Source: Nephrocerus scutellatus
Taxonomy: Eukaryota; Arthropoda; Insecta; Diptera; Pipunculidae
Length of the DNA: 64,000 nucleotides
NCBI GenBank assembly: GCA_947095585.1
Contig: OX352765.1
Coordinates: 78,475,976-78,539,975, forward strand
Direction: 5' to 3'
Part shown: one piece after another, positions 53,835 through 64,000 of the stretch
Position numbering within the stretch: the stretch's first letter is position 1
Layout of the letters: each line of letters starts with the position of its first letter
Position numbers and translations under genes: made by a program
Notes under the pieces: generated by a model
The model's database searches: none
Seen by the model: the letters and a program-made list of their open reading frames with translations, nothing else
Told to the model about the DNA's origin: nothing

Positions 53835-54228
53835 TTCTCTTCATTAACTTCGCGTGCCCGTGTGTGTGTCTGTTTGTCGCGGAATCTTGCGATCAATTTT
53901 TAACCCACTTCCCAAAGCCAGGTTTTAGTGAAACTTTACACACATGTGTATTTCCGGTGACAACACTTTCTATTAATTTTGGTAGTGATTGGGCCGCGGG
54001 GTCTGGGTGCTTCCATACCGTTTTTTTCTTCTAATAATCATGTCATATAGCGGCATCAGATCACGCCATACTATAATAACTGTGTTCAGTGTGGGTTACG
54101 ATTGTGGTTGTTTTGTGGTTGATTTGCAGTGCTTTGCATGTGTTCTTATTTTTCAGCATTTATAGAGGAATTCAGTATTCAGGTTATTAGAGAATTTACA
54201 TAAAAATTTTTATGGGTTGTTTTATTAC
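53835..54228 (-). repeat. TR-A element, minimal copy with an unrelated core
   Basis: Right end at the left (ATTAACTTCGCGTGCCCGTG, then TGCGATCAATTTTTAACCCA), one monomer (CACATGTGTATTTCCGGTGA, then AACACTTTCTATTAATTTTG). About 150 bp without monomer similarity follow, then the left end, TTAGAGAATTTACATAAAAA and TATGGGTTGTTTTATT. The inverted 11-mer is intact on the left side (TAGAGAATTTA in plus reading). Confidence 0.8.
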
Positions 54229-55520
54229 AGCTGTGGTAATACGTAACGCGAAATGTTTCAAGTTTTTCACTTCAACTCTTTCAATCTTTCAGTCGTTCTT
54301 ATTTCTTATTTCATCGATTATCACTCTATATTTCATGATGGAGTAAAGTAAAAGTAAATCCCTAAATAAATACAAAAGCCGATATGACGGACCCCTTTTA
54401 GCATTGAGCATTTGGTAAAGCGAAGTTGGCCGATCCTCCACACGCGCACAAACAATCATCATCGCTAAATCACCTGGTTGATAGATTCCAATTTCCTCAC
54501 TCCAATTATCGCCCATGATGATGATGATGATGATGATGGAAAGAAGATGGTCGAATCATACGAAGCGTACGTACCTACTACGTTCCAACAAACACGATGG
54601 CAAACGTTGGTTGGTTGGGAAAAGGTGCACCACACCTAAGACACAACACACAATACACCAGTTCACCAGTTACTCCAAACCGGATGACTCACATCATTAT
54701 CTTGTCAACACACAATTTTGAAATTTCGCTCCCAGGACGAACGGGCAGGCAAAACACAACCGAGTACTGTAAGACCTTCGCTTGTCGAAGACAACAGCAA
54801 CAACAACAATAAAAAATGGTATACACAACATCAGCATTTTGTTGCTAGGAACGAAGATCCAACGAATTGTATTAAACGTGATGAAGGTGATGATTGCAGG
54901 AGTCGTTCGTTCATCCGCTTATTCTCCTGTTGTTCTTGTTGTTGCTGCTGCTTCGCTTCGCACATGGGAATCTCTCTGACTGCTGATGCCACATGATCAT
55001 CATAGCAGCGCATGCACAGCACCTCACTTAACAACCTGATAATGAATTATTTGGCATAATAAAGCAAAAAAAAAATGTTCCATGCTTGTTGTAAAGGTGG
55101 ATTACCAATTGCAAGCTGGCTGTGTACTGTGGGGCAAAGTTACTGAAAATTTTTTTGTTTTTTGTTTTTTTTTATTTGAGGAAAAGTACCTACGTCCAAA
55201 ATAACTCTTTCGTTCAATCAACCCTTGTTGGACAATATGTTAGGAAAGTTCACGGTTTTTAATGCCTTGAAGAGTAAAACTTAACAGCACTTAATCCAAG
55301 CTGCGACTGTTATGCTCAAACGTTAAATTAGTACTTCTTTATTGCTGTAGCACCTAAAAGAACACTAAAATTGTTGCAATCGTTCGTTAATGCATGTTCT
55401 CTTGATTCTAGGTACTAGGGTAGATGCTCTTCAAAAACCCGTTCTCTAATCCCAGGTCCTTTTGTCAGCAAGTCAAACGCTTGTTTCAGTTCGAAACGTA
55501 ACTTTTATAAATGCGCATAA
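54229..55520. other. Non-coding DNA with (ATG)n
   Basis: (ATG)n at about 54,516-54,540, CAACAACAACAA near 54,797, GTTGTTCTTGTTGTTGCTGC near 54,930. No gene recognised. Confidence 0.5.
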
Positions 55521-55524
55521 AATA

Positions 55525-56695
55525 TCCACAAAGCCACCTGGGTATCTCCTGATGGAGCCAATCACAACCAGATAGACCACGTGTTGATAGACCGCCGCCA
55601 CAACCCGAACCTGATGACAGTACGAACGTAGCGAGGTGCCAACGTCAACTCGGACCACTATCTTGTTGGCTTTGTGCTCTGAGCGCGGATTGCATCGTCA
55701 CGAAAGACTACATCCGCGAATCAGATTCGAGTCAAGACGACTGCCCATCGGAACGAAGAGACCATAAACAAATACGGCCAAGCGATAGGGCTCGCCCTAA
55801 ATGCAGGAAGAGTAAGTCTTGAGGCTTAGATATCGGGCGTAGAAGAGAAATGGACACGCCTTAAGAATACTGTCATTAGTACTGCTGACTCCATCTTAGA
55901 CAGTAGTCGTAGGAATCAGAAAGACTGGTTAAATGACGAATGTAAGAATGTTGCGTACCGAGCAATGCAACGATTTCATAGAACGCGCGATTAAATCAGG
56001 AAGCCCCAAAATACACCAAGCAATCCATGAACTAATAGTGCAAGTATGAGAGGAAGAAGCGATGCCAGAAGACTGGCGAATAGGACTCCTGTGCCCCATA
56101 CATAAGAAAGGAGATCTCACAACATGAAGCAATTATCGTGGTATAACGATGTTGAATACCGCGTATACGATTTTCTCATCTATCCTTCAAGACAGGATAC
56201 GCTAAAGTCATCATTGGTCCATACCAGTGTGGGTTCATGCCAGGCAAATCAACAACTGATCAGATTTACACCCTTAGGCAGGTGACGGAAAAATGTCTAG
56301 AGTTTCAAAACTCATCAAAACCATCTTTTTATAGACTTTAAAGCCACCTATGATAGCATAGCCAGAGTAGAACCTTTACAAAGCCATGAGAGAATTCGGC
56401 ATTCGGATATAAACTGACACTGGCGTTGGAGAAAATGATCCCCGTATTTGAGGAAACACGATACTGGATACTCTATTGTGATTAGATCTACGACCGTTAT
56501 CGCTATGTTAATTAAGCACGGTAGGCTCCGGTGGGTGGATACCTAGCTGGCATGAGTGAAGAAGATCCTGCTCGGAAAGTCATTTGCGGTAGGATAAAGA
56601 GAATAAAGTTTGGTAGGCTCCGGTGGGCAGGACACCTAACACGGATAAGGGAAGAGGATCCTGCTTGGAAAGTCCTTTGTGGTATGATTTATGCA
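55525..56695 (+). pseudogene. RTE-1 LINE, endonuclease end to RT, deleted (copy e)
   Basis: Order on the plus strand: ISPDGANHNQIDHVLIDRR-like endonuclease end, RTYRGANVNSDHYLVGF in pieces, GVEEKWTRLKNTVISTADSI (linker). Then WEEEAMPEDWRIGLLCPIHK-type residues, YQCGFMPGKSTTDQIYTLRQ, TEKCLEFQNSSK and FIDFKATYDS-type residues (motif A). The palm with YADD is missing: the sequence passes to pieces of YDRYRYVN, AGMSEEDPARKVICG and then a second, tandem GRLRWAGHLTRIREEDPAWK. The end therefore carries a small duplication of the C-terminal block. Dead. Confidence 0.8.
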
Positions 56696-59084
56696 GGGTT
56701 TCATTGATTTCAGCTTTTGGAATCGCGTCCATTTAGTTTCGTGATCGTTTTGCGGGAGACCAGGACTGTAACCCGGTTGTAGAGCCAAATATGATGATGA
56801 TGATGATGATGATCGTTTTTCCGTATTGCTTGTAGCCGGCTATTTTGAGATTCCATGACAGTTATTACTTTCGGGCGTTTGTGAGACATTCGCGAGACGT
56901 GCGACCATGAATAAGCCTTTTCGTGTTTTTCTGAGATTCGAACTTCGCACAAACCGTTCAGTAGTCCATCGCACTAACAACTAGAGCCACGCCACCCGAT
57001 TGAAAAATTGCCTCGCAGTTCATCCTTCTGTTCTTTGTACCTTTTTTTTTATTTCCTCCAAACTTTCCATTTCGCTGCCATCCTCGATCGACCGCTGTTA
57101 GACAGAGGTCGTTATTTATAAACCCCGTGATTACTATAATAGCTGGTAGTTTTAAGAACATTCCTTCTCTAAACAGACGTCTCATTAGATCAAATTTTTC
57201 AATCCATCAATGCTAAGTACATTTTGAAAAATTCATTTTCATCATATATTTTTGCAACTGTTCCCACTGTTAAGTGGTACATTCGGTGCGTACTTCAAAC
57301 ATGATTTGCTGTGTTCGTTCAACAAGTTGATGGGGCGGGGTAAGTGTACTTCTTCAAGTGCACCTACTACTTACCGGCGAGTATATCTGTGGATCAGGAA
57401 GATGGCTCGGTGCAACAAATTAGGGTCGAGTTGATGAGTGCAGAGCAGCAGTGTCCAAGATATGCCCTTAGTCTTACTCTGTCTATCGCTATGTCGTCGT
57501 CTGTTTGTGTGTCTTGCACAAATGTCCAGTCGATGTCCAGTTAAGCTCAACTCAGATGAAGTACGCTACAAATAGCCTTATACATATACTGTTAATTGCC
57601 ACTAAATTATGCAGCGCTACCTGTGATATCGGTGCCAGAGAGAGAGAGAGAGAGCGTTGTGGAGATTTTTGCAAGTAGTAAAAATGTAAATGGAAACCGA
57701 AGAAAGAAGGCCAAGCGCGGTGGTGGATCTCGTATCGATTGTGTGTATGGGGGAAAGTTTGCGAAGGCCGCCCGCTCCGTTCTTCTGTGTGGTGTGGTGT
57801 GGTGTGTTGCCGTGGCATTCGGACAATCTTGATGTTGATGGAAATTTCGGCCATTCGAGTGAGTCTTAGTGTAGTGCATTCGAAAATGGCATGAACATTG
57901 CCATTTTCTGAGATAATCAGGTCGAAAGTTTCTTGTAGGTACATTGAAGGAAGAAAAAAAAGTACAGAGGACCTTGTTGCTGACGAACCGGACGAACATT
58001 GTTCACGACTGTGGACTGTGGACAAAGAAAACAAAAAAAGAACAACAACAACACAAAATACAAATCCAAATCAGAACCCTGACAAGCTGTATAGGTCGTG
58101 AAAAGATCGTTTCGCTGAAGAGGATGCATATCAGTGATCCACCTCGAGCTGGTTTTATTTCAGGAACGCAGACAGACAGACAGACAGACAAAAGTTGTGC
58201 TCTACTCTCGTTTGGCATCAGCAGCCAGCGCCTCACAAGTCACAACTCCGATACCACATAAACGCGAACTCAAATTGGCCACGAGCATTAATCGTTCCTC
58301 ATCTTGTTTTCGAAAACGACAAGTTAATAACAGGGCACACGGTAATCTATTTGCCGAGTATATAGGTACGTTGGTGTTGTCGATGATAGTTACTTGAAGA
58401 ATTGTCCGCTGGCTGGGTCGATGGACAAACGGACAAACGGACGAACAGACGGATGGATGGATCGCGGCCTATATGACATTGTGTTTTGTTTCTCTTGTGC
58501 AGTGCTGCCTGCTGCTTATTTCGCCCATCGTCTGGATACATGAGAATGTGTGCAGTGGCGATATACTCGTACTTCTGGTCATTATGATGATGGGGTGAAT
58601 TCTGGGGAACGCGCGCGCTTGCGCATTCCATTCTCATTTACCCAGTTAGGAGGTTCATTGAATTTTTCTTTCTTCACTCGCGAATTTTTTTTTTTGGGTC
58701 TTCTGGTCAACCTAAGCGAGACATACTCGTACAATTGGTGGCCGACTGGAGCGACCGGCTAGTTGGATTGATTGGCCTGTTCTTTGCATGATTTGTTTTT
58801 TCGATTACCCAATTTTTTTTTGTTGGTTTTTTATCATCAGCATGTTTTCGAAGAGCAATGAGCTCATTACCATCATGCGCTGTAGTGTGGTATGTTGTGC
58901 CCTCCTGACTTCCGCCGAAAGGGGTTTGCTCGTTGATGCTTCTATGTCTATAGTTCGGTTCGGCGTAATGGAACCCTCGCTGAATATCAAATTTGACTTT
59001 GTCTGATTCTTACTTTGCTAATATTTCAAAAAAAGACGGGAACACGTCGCACGTTATATCGAAAGGAGCAAACTATAGGTGACA
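56696..59084. other. Non-coding DNA with simple repeats
   Basis: (ATG)n at about 56,790-56,812, (AG)n near 57,638-57,652, (ACAG)n near 58,170-58,190. Frames of 130-160 codons overlap each other on the minus strand at 57.55-58.0 kb without recognisable domains. Possibly host intergenic or intronic DNA. Confidence 0.5.
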
Positions 59085-59340
59085 GGTGAGTGCCTCAGCA
59101 AGAAAAAGGTTTTCGCGATTATTATGCTCCTCCCAACATTTTTCGAAGACCATCCACATGGTAAAAGACTGGTAAGAGTGGTTTGTTTGATGCGGAAAAC
59201 CATACTGATAATTTACGATGATTTCTTGAGTTAAATGGATAATTCCTTGGTGGTAGTTCTCGACAGATTTGTATTTTCCCAATAGTTTTTAGAAGGTGTT
59301 CTGGCAAAACCATTGCGTAGGCTTTTCTATATCTATCCCT
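59085..59340 (-). pseudogene. RTE-3 LINE, small RT fragment
   Basis: Minus strand pieces: MVLPEHLLKTIGK, IIVNYQYGFPHQTN and QSFTMWMVFEKCWEEHN. They parallel VVLARLIPFAENIIGDYQCG and TTDQCFTMRMILEKCWEYN in the copy at 63.2-63.4 kb. Short and frameshifted. Confidence 0.75.
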
Positions 59341-59399
59341 CAGTCCAGGCTTCTCTGCGATTAGTTGAAAACTGCGTTTGTCCAGCTTACACTCGAAAA

Positions 59400-59724
59400 A
59401 GATAGGGCGTACATCTCAAAATATACAAAAAAGTTGCGTGTCCGCTCAGACGCGTGACTGTAGTTTACTCCTAAAGAATCGATTTTCATATATAACACGC
59501 GCCACACGCCACGTGTTACAAATTACATCATCGCAAGCCGAGCGCTAACATCAATTTCTGACTAGTAGAAGCCGATTTATACCAGTTCCACTATTCCATG
59601 CATTACACACGACGCGCGACACGCATCACACGCGGAATATCAAAAATGCTGTGTGAGATATAGCTGCTCACAAAATTTCAGCGAGAAAGGTCAAAAACTA
59701 ACGACTTCACTTTTTGCTAACGCG
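59400..59724 (+). repeat. TR-B, two diverged monomers
   Basis: ATAACACGCGCCACACGCCA at ~59,493 and CATTACACACGACGCGCGAC at ~59,602, the second followed by CATCACACGCGGAATATCAA, AAATGC and GCTCACAAAATTTCAGCGAG. Same block order as at 35.1-35.6 kb. It directly precedes the PIF-like element. Confidence 0.65.
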
Positions 59725-59879
59725 TTAAGCAACTGACAGACTATCGAATTTGACTGTAAGTTTTGATCGAACTCCCAAAACAAAACTTATAATAGTGTGA
59801 ACGTCTGACCGACTGCCTGACACTCGTAACTGATCGCTAATTCCACTGTAGCCGGTCACAAGCCCGGTTGAAAAATGAG

Positions 59880-60640
59880 GAGTGGTTAACCCGTAGTGGG
59901 GTCCAACTGCATCGTAGATTTATTTACTGGATATGGTGTGGGGCATTACCACGGGAGAGTAATAAGGGTCGCGGGTACTTAGAGTATGCTCTTTATGGGC
60001 ACATGTCTTCGTACTTAGCCACCTTGAAAGGGCTGCTAATACTTAGAGGTTTTTATTCGGTGGAGCTCTTCGTATTTAGCGGCCTTGTCGTAACAAACTG
60101 TTGAACTGATGTGCCTGGAATAGAGTCTATTCCTGGCGGCTTAGGATAGTTTGCTATCCTAGTGACAAATGATGGGGTTCAAGGGGTTTTCGGTGACAGT
60201 TTTTTCCTTCGCAAAAAGTCATTCACTCTGAACGAACTAAGTCTTTTGATATTAGATCTTACCAAGGTCGCGTTGGTACTACGGGGGTTGGCCCTACCGC
60301 AGATGAGGCTGATCTCCTTGGATGTTAGCTGAATCTGAGCCAACTTTTGGTTGGGGACCCAGTTTCGTTTTGGGCTTGACCTACGCTGGTGGTTTACCAC
60401 CCAAATGCGGGTATAGCGCTAGCATGGTAACATCAGAGGCAGACTAATGTTACCAAGTCTCTGGAGCATCCGTTTACGTCCCCGATGTAACCGGTGCTAT
60501 GATGTGCTCATTGTGGAGTTGCACATCTCAAGCGGTTGTTGTGAACCAAAGATTGGCAAGGATTTAGATAGATCCTGCTCTTACTTACCATTGAGTTAAT
60601 ACTGATACATCTTTCATGATGGAGGTTGATTGTCGTTTAA
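59880..60640 (+). repeat. Dispersed repeat D (copy 2), nested in the PIF-like element
   Basis: Matches 12,761-13,100 in collinear blocks: TGCCTGGAATAGAGTCTATT, CCAAGGTCGCGTTGGTACTA, GGCTGATCTCCTTGG, GGACCCAGTTTCGTTTTGGG. It extends further on both sides than the first copy; those parts have no partner in this window. An ATG at 60,616 opens a 61-codon frame (VDCRLTNPRPKRTVELCPQL), which could be the start of a LINE ORF1. Confidence 0.65.
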
Positions 60641-60802
60641 CTAATCCGCGTCCGAAGAGGACCGTGGAGTTGTGCCCTCAGTTGGCGGTGTTAACATCTA
60701 TCAAAAATCAAAAATTTTTGTGGTTAACTGTCAGTCAGCGGCCATGTTTGTTTATGATCGATAATGTGTACACAAATTCGTCTGTCAGCTGTAATTTTTA
60801 AC

Positions 60803-61042
60803 ATGAAAGGACGTTATGGACATGAATGCAGCAGATTTTTAGAAGAATTTGTGTGCGCCTACGAATATAACCGCTGTTTGTGGGAAAAACTGAGACCCGA
60901 ATATGCCATACGTGGAAAAAATTATGGATATCGCAAATCGGTGGAAATTATGAAAAAAGCAACGGCGGCGGATCGCAAGAATGGACAACAAACAAGCTTT
61001 TTGTCGGTTGTCCATCTTTCCTCTTTGAAAATTAGAGCTTGA
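60803..61042 (+). CDS. MADF/Myb-SANT-like domain protein fragment (79 aa)
   Basis: From the ATG at 60,803: MKGRYGHECSRFLEEFVCAY, then NRCLWEKLRPEYAIRGKNYG and KSVEIMKKATAADRKNGQQT. The FLEEFV..Y...RCLW.K..PEY..R.K pattern is the first half of a MADF domain (DNA-binding, three-helix, Myb/SANT related), with the Trp and PxY positions kept. The usual second half (a V/I-K-K-I..L...RE segment) is only partly recognisable and the frame ends soon after. An in-frame ATG at 60,764 is possible. Lying between PIF-type ends, it is best read as the accessory DNA-binding ORF of a Harbinger element, shortened. A first exon of a host MADF gene is the alternative. Confidence 0.55.
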   Translation: MKGRYGHECSRFLEEFVCAYEYNRCLWEKLRPEYAIRGKNYGYRKSVEIMKKATAADRKNGQQTSFLSVVHLSSLKIRA

Positions 61043-61315
61043 CTGTTGGTTTGACTGTCAAAGCATCCTACTAATCTGACCGCAAGGCATATTAGTCAAA
61101 ACTGACATCAGTTATGTTACACAGTCAGGTTCGATAGTCTGTCAGCCGCTTTAAGTTAAAGCTCGACTTGTTAACACTCGATTTTACGCCCCATAAAATG
61201 TTTTGTGTAATTTTTATCTATATATAGAAATAGATTCTTAAGAAGTAAACTCCAACGAACAACTCGAAACTATACACTTAACACTCTCTCTCTCTCTCTT
61301 TTTCTCTCTTTTTAT

Positions 61316-62108
61316 TATGTCTATGTTTCGTGCGTTACATGTTTTTATGTGTTACATGTGCTACATCGTTAAATGTTATTCATCTTGCATGTGTTTCATA
61401 GTTGCATGTATGCATATGATACATTGTTGAATGCGTTACACATGTAGCATGTAACAACATGTGTTACGTAGTTAAGTGTGTTACATCGTTAAATTTGTTT
61501 CATCGTTGAATGCGTTGCATCGTTAAATGCGTTACCTCATTGAATGTGTTACATCACGATATGTTGGTCATCTTACATGTGTTTCATTGTTGCATGTATT
61601 TTGTCGTTGCATGTGTTACTCCTTTGCATCTGTTACATAGTTGCATGTATTACTCGTTTGCATGTGTTTTATCCTTAACTTGGTTACATCGTTAAATGCG
61701 TTGCATCGGTGCATGTCTTACATCGTTGCATGTGTTACTCCTTTGCTATGTGTTGTATGTGTTAATCCTTTGCTTATGTTGCATCGTTAAATGCGTTAGA
61801 TCTTTGATTGCGCTACATTGTTTCAGGTGTTACATTGTTAAGTGCGTTTCATCTTCCCATGTTTTGCATTGTTACACCTTACACATGTCATGTAACGACA
61901 TGTTTTATATCGTTGCATTTGTTACATCGTTTAATGCGTTGCATCGTTACATGTGCTATATTGTTACATGTCCTACATCGTTATATGTTTTACATCATTG
62001 CATGTGTTACTCTATTGCATGTGTAACACATCATGCATGCGTTACATTGTTACATCTTTTACATTGTTACAGGTATATCATCGTTACATGTATTTCATTG
62101 TTCTCCCT
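61316..62108 (+). repeat. 17-bp satellite array
   Basis: About 790 bp of diverged units near GCGTTACATCGTTGAAT. Unit starts are 17 bp apart where the array is regular (for example 61,511-61,562). Some higher-order variants use ATGTGTTACTCCTTTGC. Because 17 is not a multiple of three, all frames cycle every 51 bp, giving long Cys/His/Leu-rich open frames that are not genes. Confidence 0.9.
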
Positions 62109-62109
62109 C

Positions 62110-63554
62110 TCTCTGGCTTTCACATCCCATGAAGGGATTTGGCCGCCCGCACTAAGGTCCTCCATCCGTCCCGGTTCATCGCTCTCGTCCTCCAGTTTCG
62201 ACATCCTAATGCATGTAGATCTTGTTCGAGGTCGTCACGCCAATGCAGTCGGGGTCTTCCTCTACGACGCACACCGGCTGGTTGTTGATGGAACACTTTA
62301 TTGGTCATTCGTTGTTGTGGAGACCGTGTAACGTGACCGAGCCATCTAACTCGATTGGATTTGATGAATCCTATAATATCGCAGCCTCCAAGAAGCTGCC
62401 TTATCTCATGGTTCATACGAATCCGTATTCGTTGTCCGCGACTTTAATTGGACCAAAGATTGAGCGAATGATTTTTCTTTCGAAGGTAGATAACAACTCT
62501 ACAATCGCTAGAGATCATGGTCCAGCTCTCGCTTCCGAAAGCCAGCACAGGTCTTATGAGTGCTTTATAAAGTGCGAGCTTGCACGACTGCGACAGATGT
62601 TAAGATCGCAATAATTTTCATTGGGCATAGAAACTCGTTGTCCGGCAGCGATTCGGGCTTTTATATCTGCCTGCATATCATTCGACGATGTTATAAGTGA
62701 CCCTGAGGTATTTAAAGTTTTTGACGCTATCAAAGTTATGGTCGCCAGTTCCGAGATTTACCATGGAGATGTTCCTGGGTGTTGATAGAAATTTTGTTTT
62801 GTTGCTGTTCACCTCCAAACCAAGTCTTCTTGCGCACCGATCGAGCTGTATGAAACTGTCTTTGATATCGCTAGGTCTTAGGCCAAGCAGCACGATATCA
62901 TCTGCATATCCAAGAATTTGACACAGCGCGAAGTTTCATTGTTGCTTTTTCTGACTACGTACTCAAGCGCCAAATTGAACAGCACAGGCGCGATTGCATC
63001 TCCCTGACGAACACCAGATGTTATTTCAAAGGAGTCTGACACAGCTCCCTCAATTACGACCCAGAGGCTGTTAATTTACACAGAGAGACGAGTTTCTCTG
63101 GAATTCCTAGACATATGAGTGCGGTTCGCGGTTTATGCTGTCATATGCCTGTCTCAGGTCTATATACAGTTGATGTATGGTTATGTTGTACTCCCAACAT
63201 TTTTCCAAGATCATCCTCATGGTAAAACATTGGTCAGTGGTCGATCGGTTGGGACGAAAACCACATTGATAGTCGCCAATGATGTTTTCGGCGAAAGGAA
63301 TGAGTCTGGCAAGTACAACATTAGCCAACACTTTGTAAGCAGTGTTCAATAGAGCGATACCACGATAGTTTCCACATTTAAGTCGGTCTACTTTTATGTG
63401 CATTGGACATATGAGTGCGGTCTTCCAATTCTCCGGTAGCTCTTCTTGGTCCCAAATAGAGACGCAGAGATCGTATATATTTGTAGCAAGAGTAGCGCCT
63501 CCGAGCTTGATCAATTCTGCGGGGATTTCGTCGAGGCCGGGCCTTTCCATTTTT
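62110..63554 (-). pseudogene. RTE-3 LINE, RT with nearly complete C-terminus
   Basis: Minus-strand order: PGLDEIPAELIKLGGATLAT, LPENWKTALICPMH, CGNYRGIALLNTAYKVLANV, DYQCGFRPNRSTTDQCFTMR and QLYIDLRQAYDSINRE (motif A, Asp present) in one frame. After shifts, QILGYADDIVLLGLRPSDIK (YADD at 62,897-62,908), RRLGLEVNSNKTKFLST and VKNFKYLRV. Then KALIRPVLAFGSESWTMISS (shifted). The last frame is GFIKSNRVRWLGHVTRSPQQ, RRRGRPRLHWRDDLEQDLHA and a stop at ~62,120. The 5' end is cut by a TR-A right end exactly before NGKAxPGLDEIP, so TR-A interrupts or truncates it. Catalytic residues are present but shifts kill the ORF. Confidence 0.88.
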
Positions 63555-64000
63555 AAATTCTCTATATTAACTTCACTTGCCCGTGTGTTTGTGGGTTTGT
63601 GGGCTTGTGGGTTTGTGGATTTGTGTGTCATGGAATCTTGCGATCAATTTTTGACCCACTTCCCAAAGTCATAATTTATTGAAATTTCGCACACATGCAT
63701 ATCTCCGATGACAACACTTTCTATTAAAATTTGAGGACTCTCGGGCCACGGGGTCGGTGGGCTCCCCTACAAATATTTTACAAAATTTTACTCGATTTTC
63801 TTCAAATTTTATACACATGTGTAGCTCTGATATACAACACTTTTTGTAAAAATTTTGGAGACCCCGGGCCCGGGTTCGTAGGGCCCCATAACTTTTTTTT
63901 AAAAAATTATCCCGATTTTCTTCAAATTTAATACACATGTGTAACTCCGATAGAGAACACTTTTTGTAAAAAATTTGGAGATCCCGGGCCCGGGTTCGTG
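63555..64000 (-). repeat. TR-A element, inverted, running off the right edge
   Basis: Right end at ~63,555 (TTTAAATTCTCTATATTAAC, then TTCACTTGCCCGTGTG), a TTTGTGGG repetition, TTGCGATCAATTTTTGACCC. Then at least three ~120-bp monomers with ATACACATGTGTA, AACACTTTTTGTAAAAA and GGGCCCGGGTTCGT. The left end lies outside the window. The monomers are close to those at 29.8-30.3 kb. Confidence 0.88.

Larger units (their letters stand above)
59728..61150 (+). mobile_element. PIF/Harbinger-like DNA transposon (1.42 kb)
   Basis: Thirty-base terminal inverted repeats: 59,728-59,757 (AGCAACTGACAGACTATCGA...) and 61,121-61,150 (reads AGCGGCTGACAGACTATCGA... in reverse). They match at 26 of 30 positions, and all differences are transitions. 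TTA flanks both ends (59,725-59,727 and 61,151-61,153), the 3-bp TWA target duplication typical of PIF/Harbinger. Inside is a MADF/Myb-SANT-like frame, a domain class that accompanies Harbinger transposases. No DDE nuclease is present. About 0.7 kb of the left interior is repeat D, apparently a nested insertion. Confidence 0.8.

Noticed and set aside
57552..58034. Overlapping 160-, 130- and 69-codon minus-strand frames
   Set aside because: Three frames open over the same bases, no motif; probably compositional.
59725..61153. hAT assignment for the element with CTGACAG ends
   Set aside because: An 8-bp target duplication does not align; TTA on both sides with perfectly registered 30-bp ends fits PIF/Harbinger better.
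61696..62331. 211-codon Cys/His/Leu-rich frame
   Set aside because: Mostly the 17-bp satellite cycling through the frame, then antisense of RTE-3.
1..64000. tRNA, rRNA or other structured RNA genes, and LTR retrotransposons or virus-derived genes
   Set aside because: No tRNA A/B-box pair with cloverleaf, no rRNA segments, and no protease, integrase, gag-like or envelope-like motifs seen by eye; a covariance-model scan would be needed to exclude small RNAs.

Overview
This window is eukaryotic DNA, most likely from a fly (Diptera, probably Brachycera). The signs are AT-rich sequence, degenerate insect-type non-LTR retrotransposons on both strands, several mariner-related transposons (DD41D 'rosa'-like, DD37D maT-like, DD34D), and CA, CAG and CAA-type microsatellites. 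There are no operons, ribosome binding sites or bacterial genes. I found no host gene I can name. Nearly everything recognisable is a mobile element or a repeat; only two transposase frames and one small MADF-like frame are still open.

Labels used here (for convenience, not database names). T1 is a jockey-superfamily LINE with endonuclease and RT. RTE-1, RTE-2 and RTE-3 are three RTE-like LINE lineages. JK is jockey-clade LINE relics. IL is I/LOA-like LINE relics with RNase H. K is the LINE at 18.6-23.2 kb. TR-A is a dispersed element carrying a ~120-bp minisatellite. TR-B is a second dispersed ~135-165-bp tandem repeat.

Layout. 0-3 kb: three T1 copies in alternating orientation. 5.4-7.8 kb: a foldback repeat, then a TR-A element split by RTE-2. 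11-18.3 kb: IL, RTE-1, a mariner relic and JK. 18.6-23.2 kb: LINE K carrying two nested DD41D mariner-like elements, one apparently intact. 24.6-28.9 kb: RTE-1, a broken maT transposon, two TR-A stretches. 29.6-33.7 kb: TR-A, JK, and T1 carrying a short palindromic element. 35-36.6 kb: TR-B, JK, RTE-1. 37.6-38.3 kb: AT-rich low-complexity DNA with a 9-bp satellite. 41-43.7 kb: TR-A, JK, RTE-2, and a tandem repeat made from an RT motif, split by a polyadenylated retro-insert. 46.6-49.9 kb: T1 split by TR-A, then RTE-2. 51.3-54.2 kb: an 11-bp phased A-tract minisatellite, a LINE endonuclease piece, IL, TR-A. 55.5-56.7 kb: RTE-1. 59-64 kb: RTE-3, TR-B, a PIF/Harbinger-like element with a MADF-like gene, a 17-bp satellite, RTE-3 and TR-A. 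Stretches between (about 3.1-5.3, 8.2-11, 13.7-14.9, 23.2-24.5, 34-35, 36.6-37.5, 38.3-41.1, 43.7-46.5, 49.9-51.3, 54.2-55.5, 56.7-59 kb) look like ordinary non-coding DNA with simple repeats.

The most interesting structure is TR-A. At least eight loci share a common left end, a common right end, an 11-bp inverted pair near the two ends and a variable number of ~120-bp monomers. One copy sits inside a T1 reading frame, which defines its borders to within a few bases. Its design resembles Helentron/HINE (DINE-1-like) elements, but that assignment is inference.
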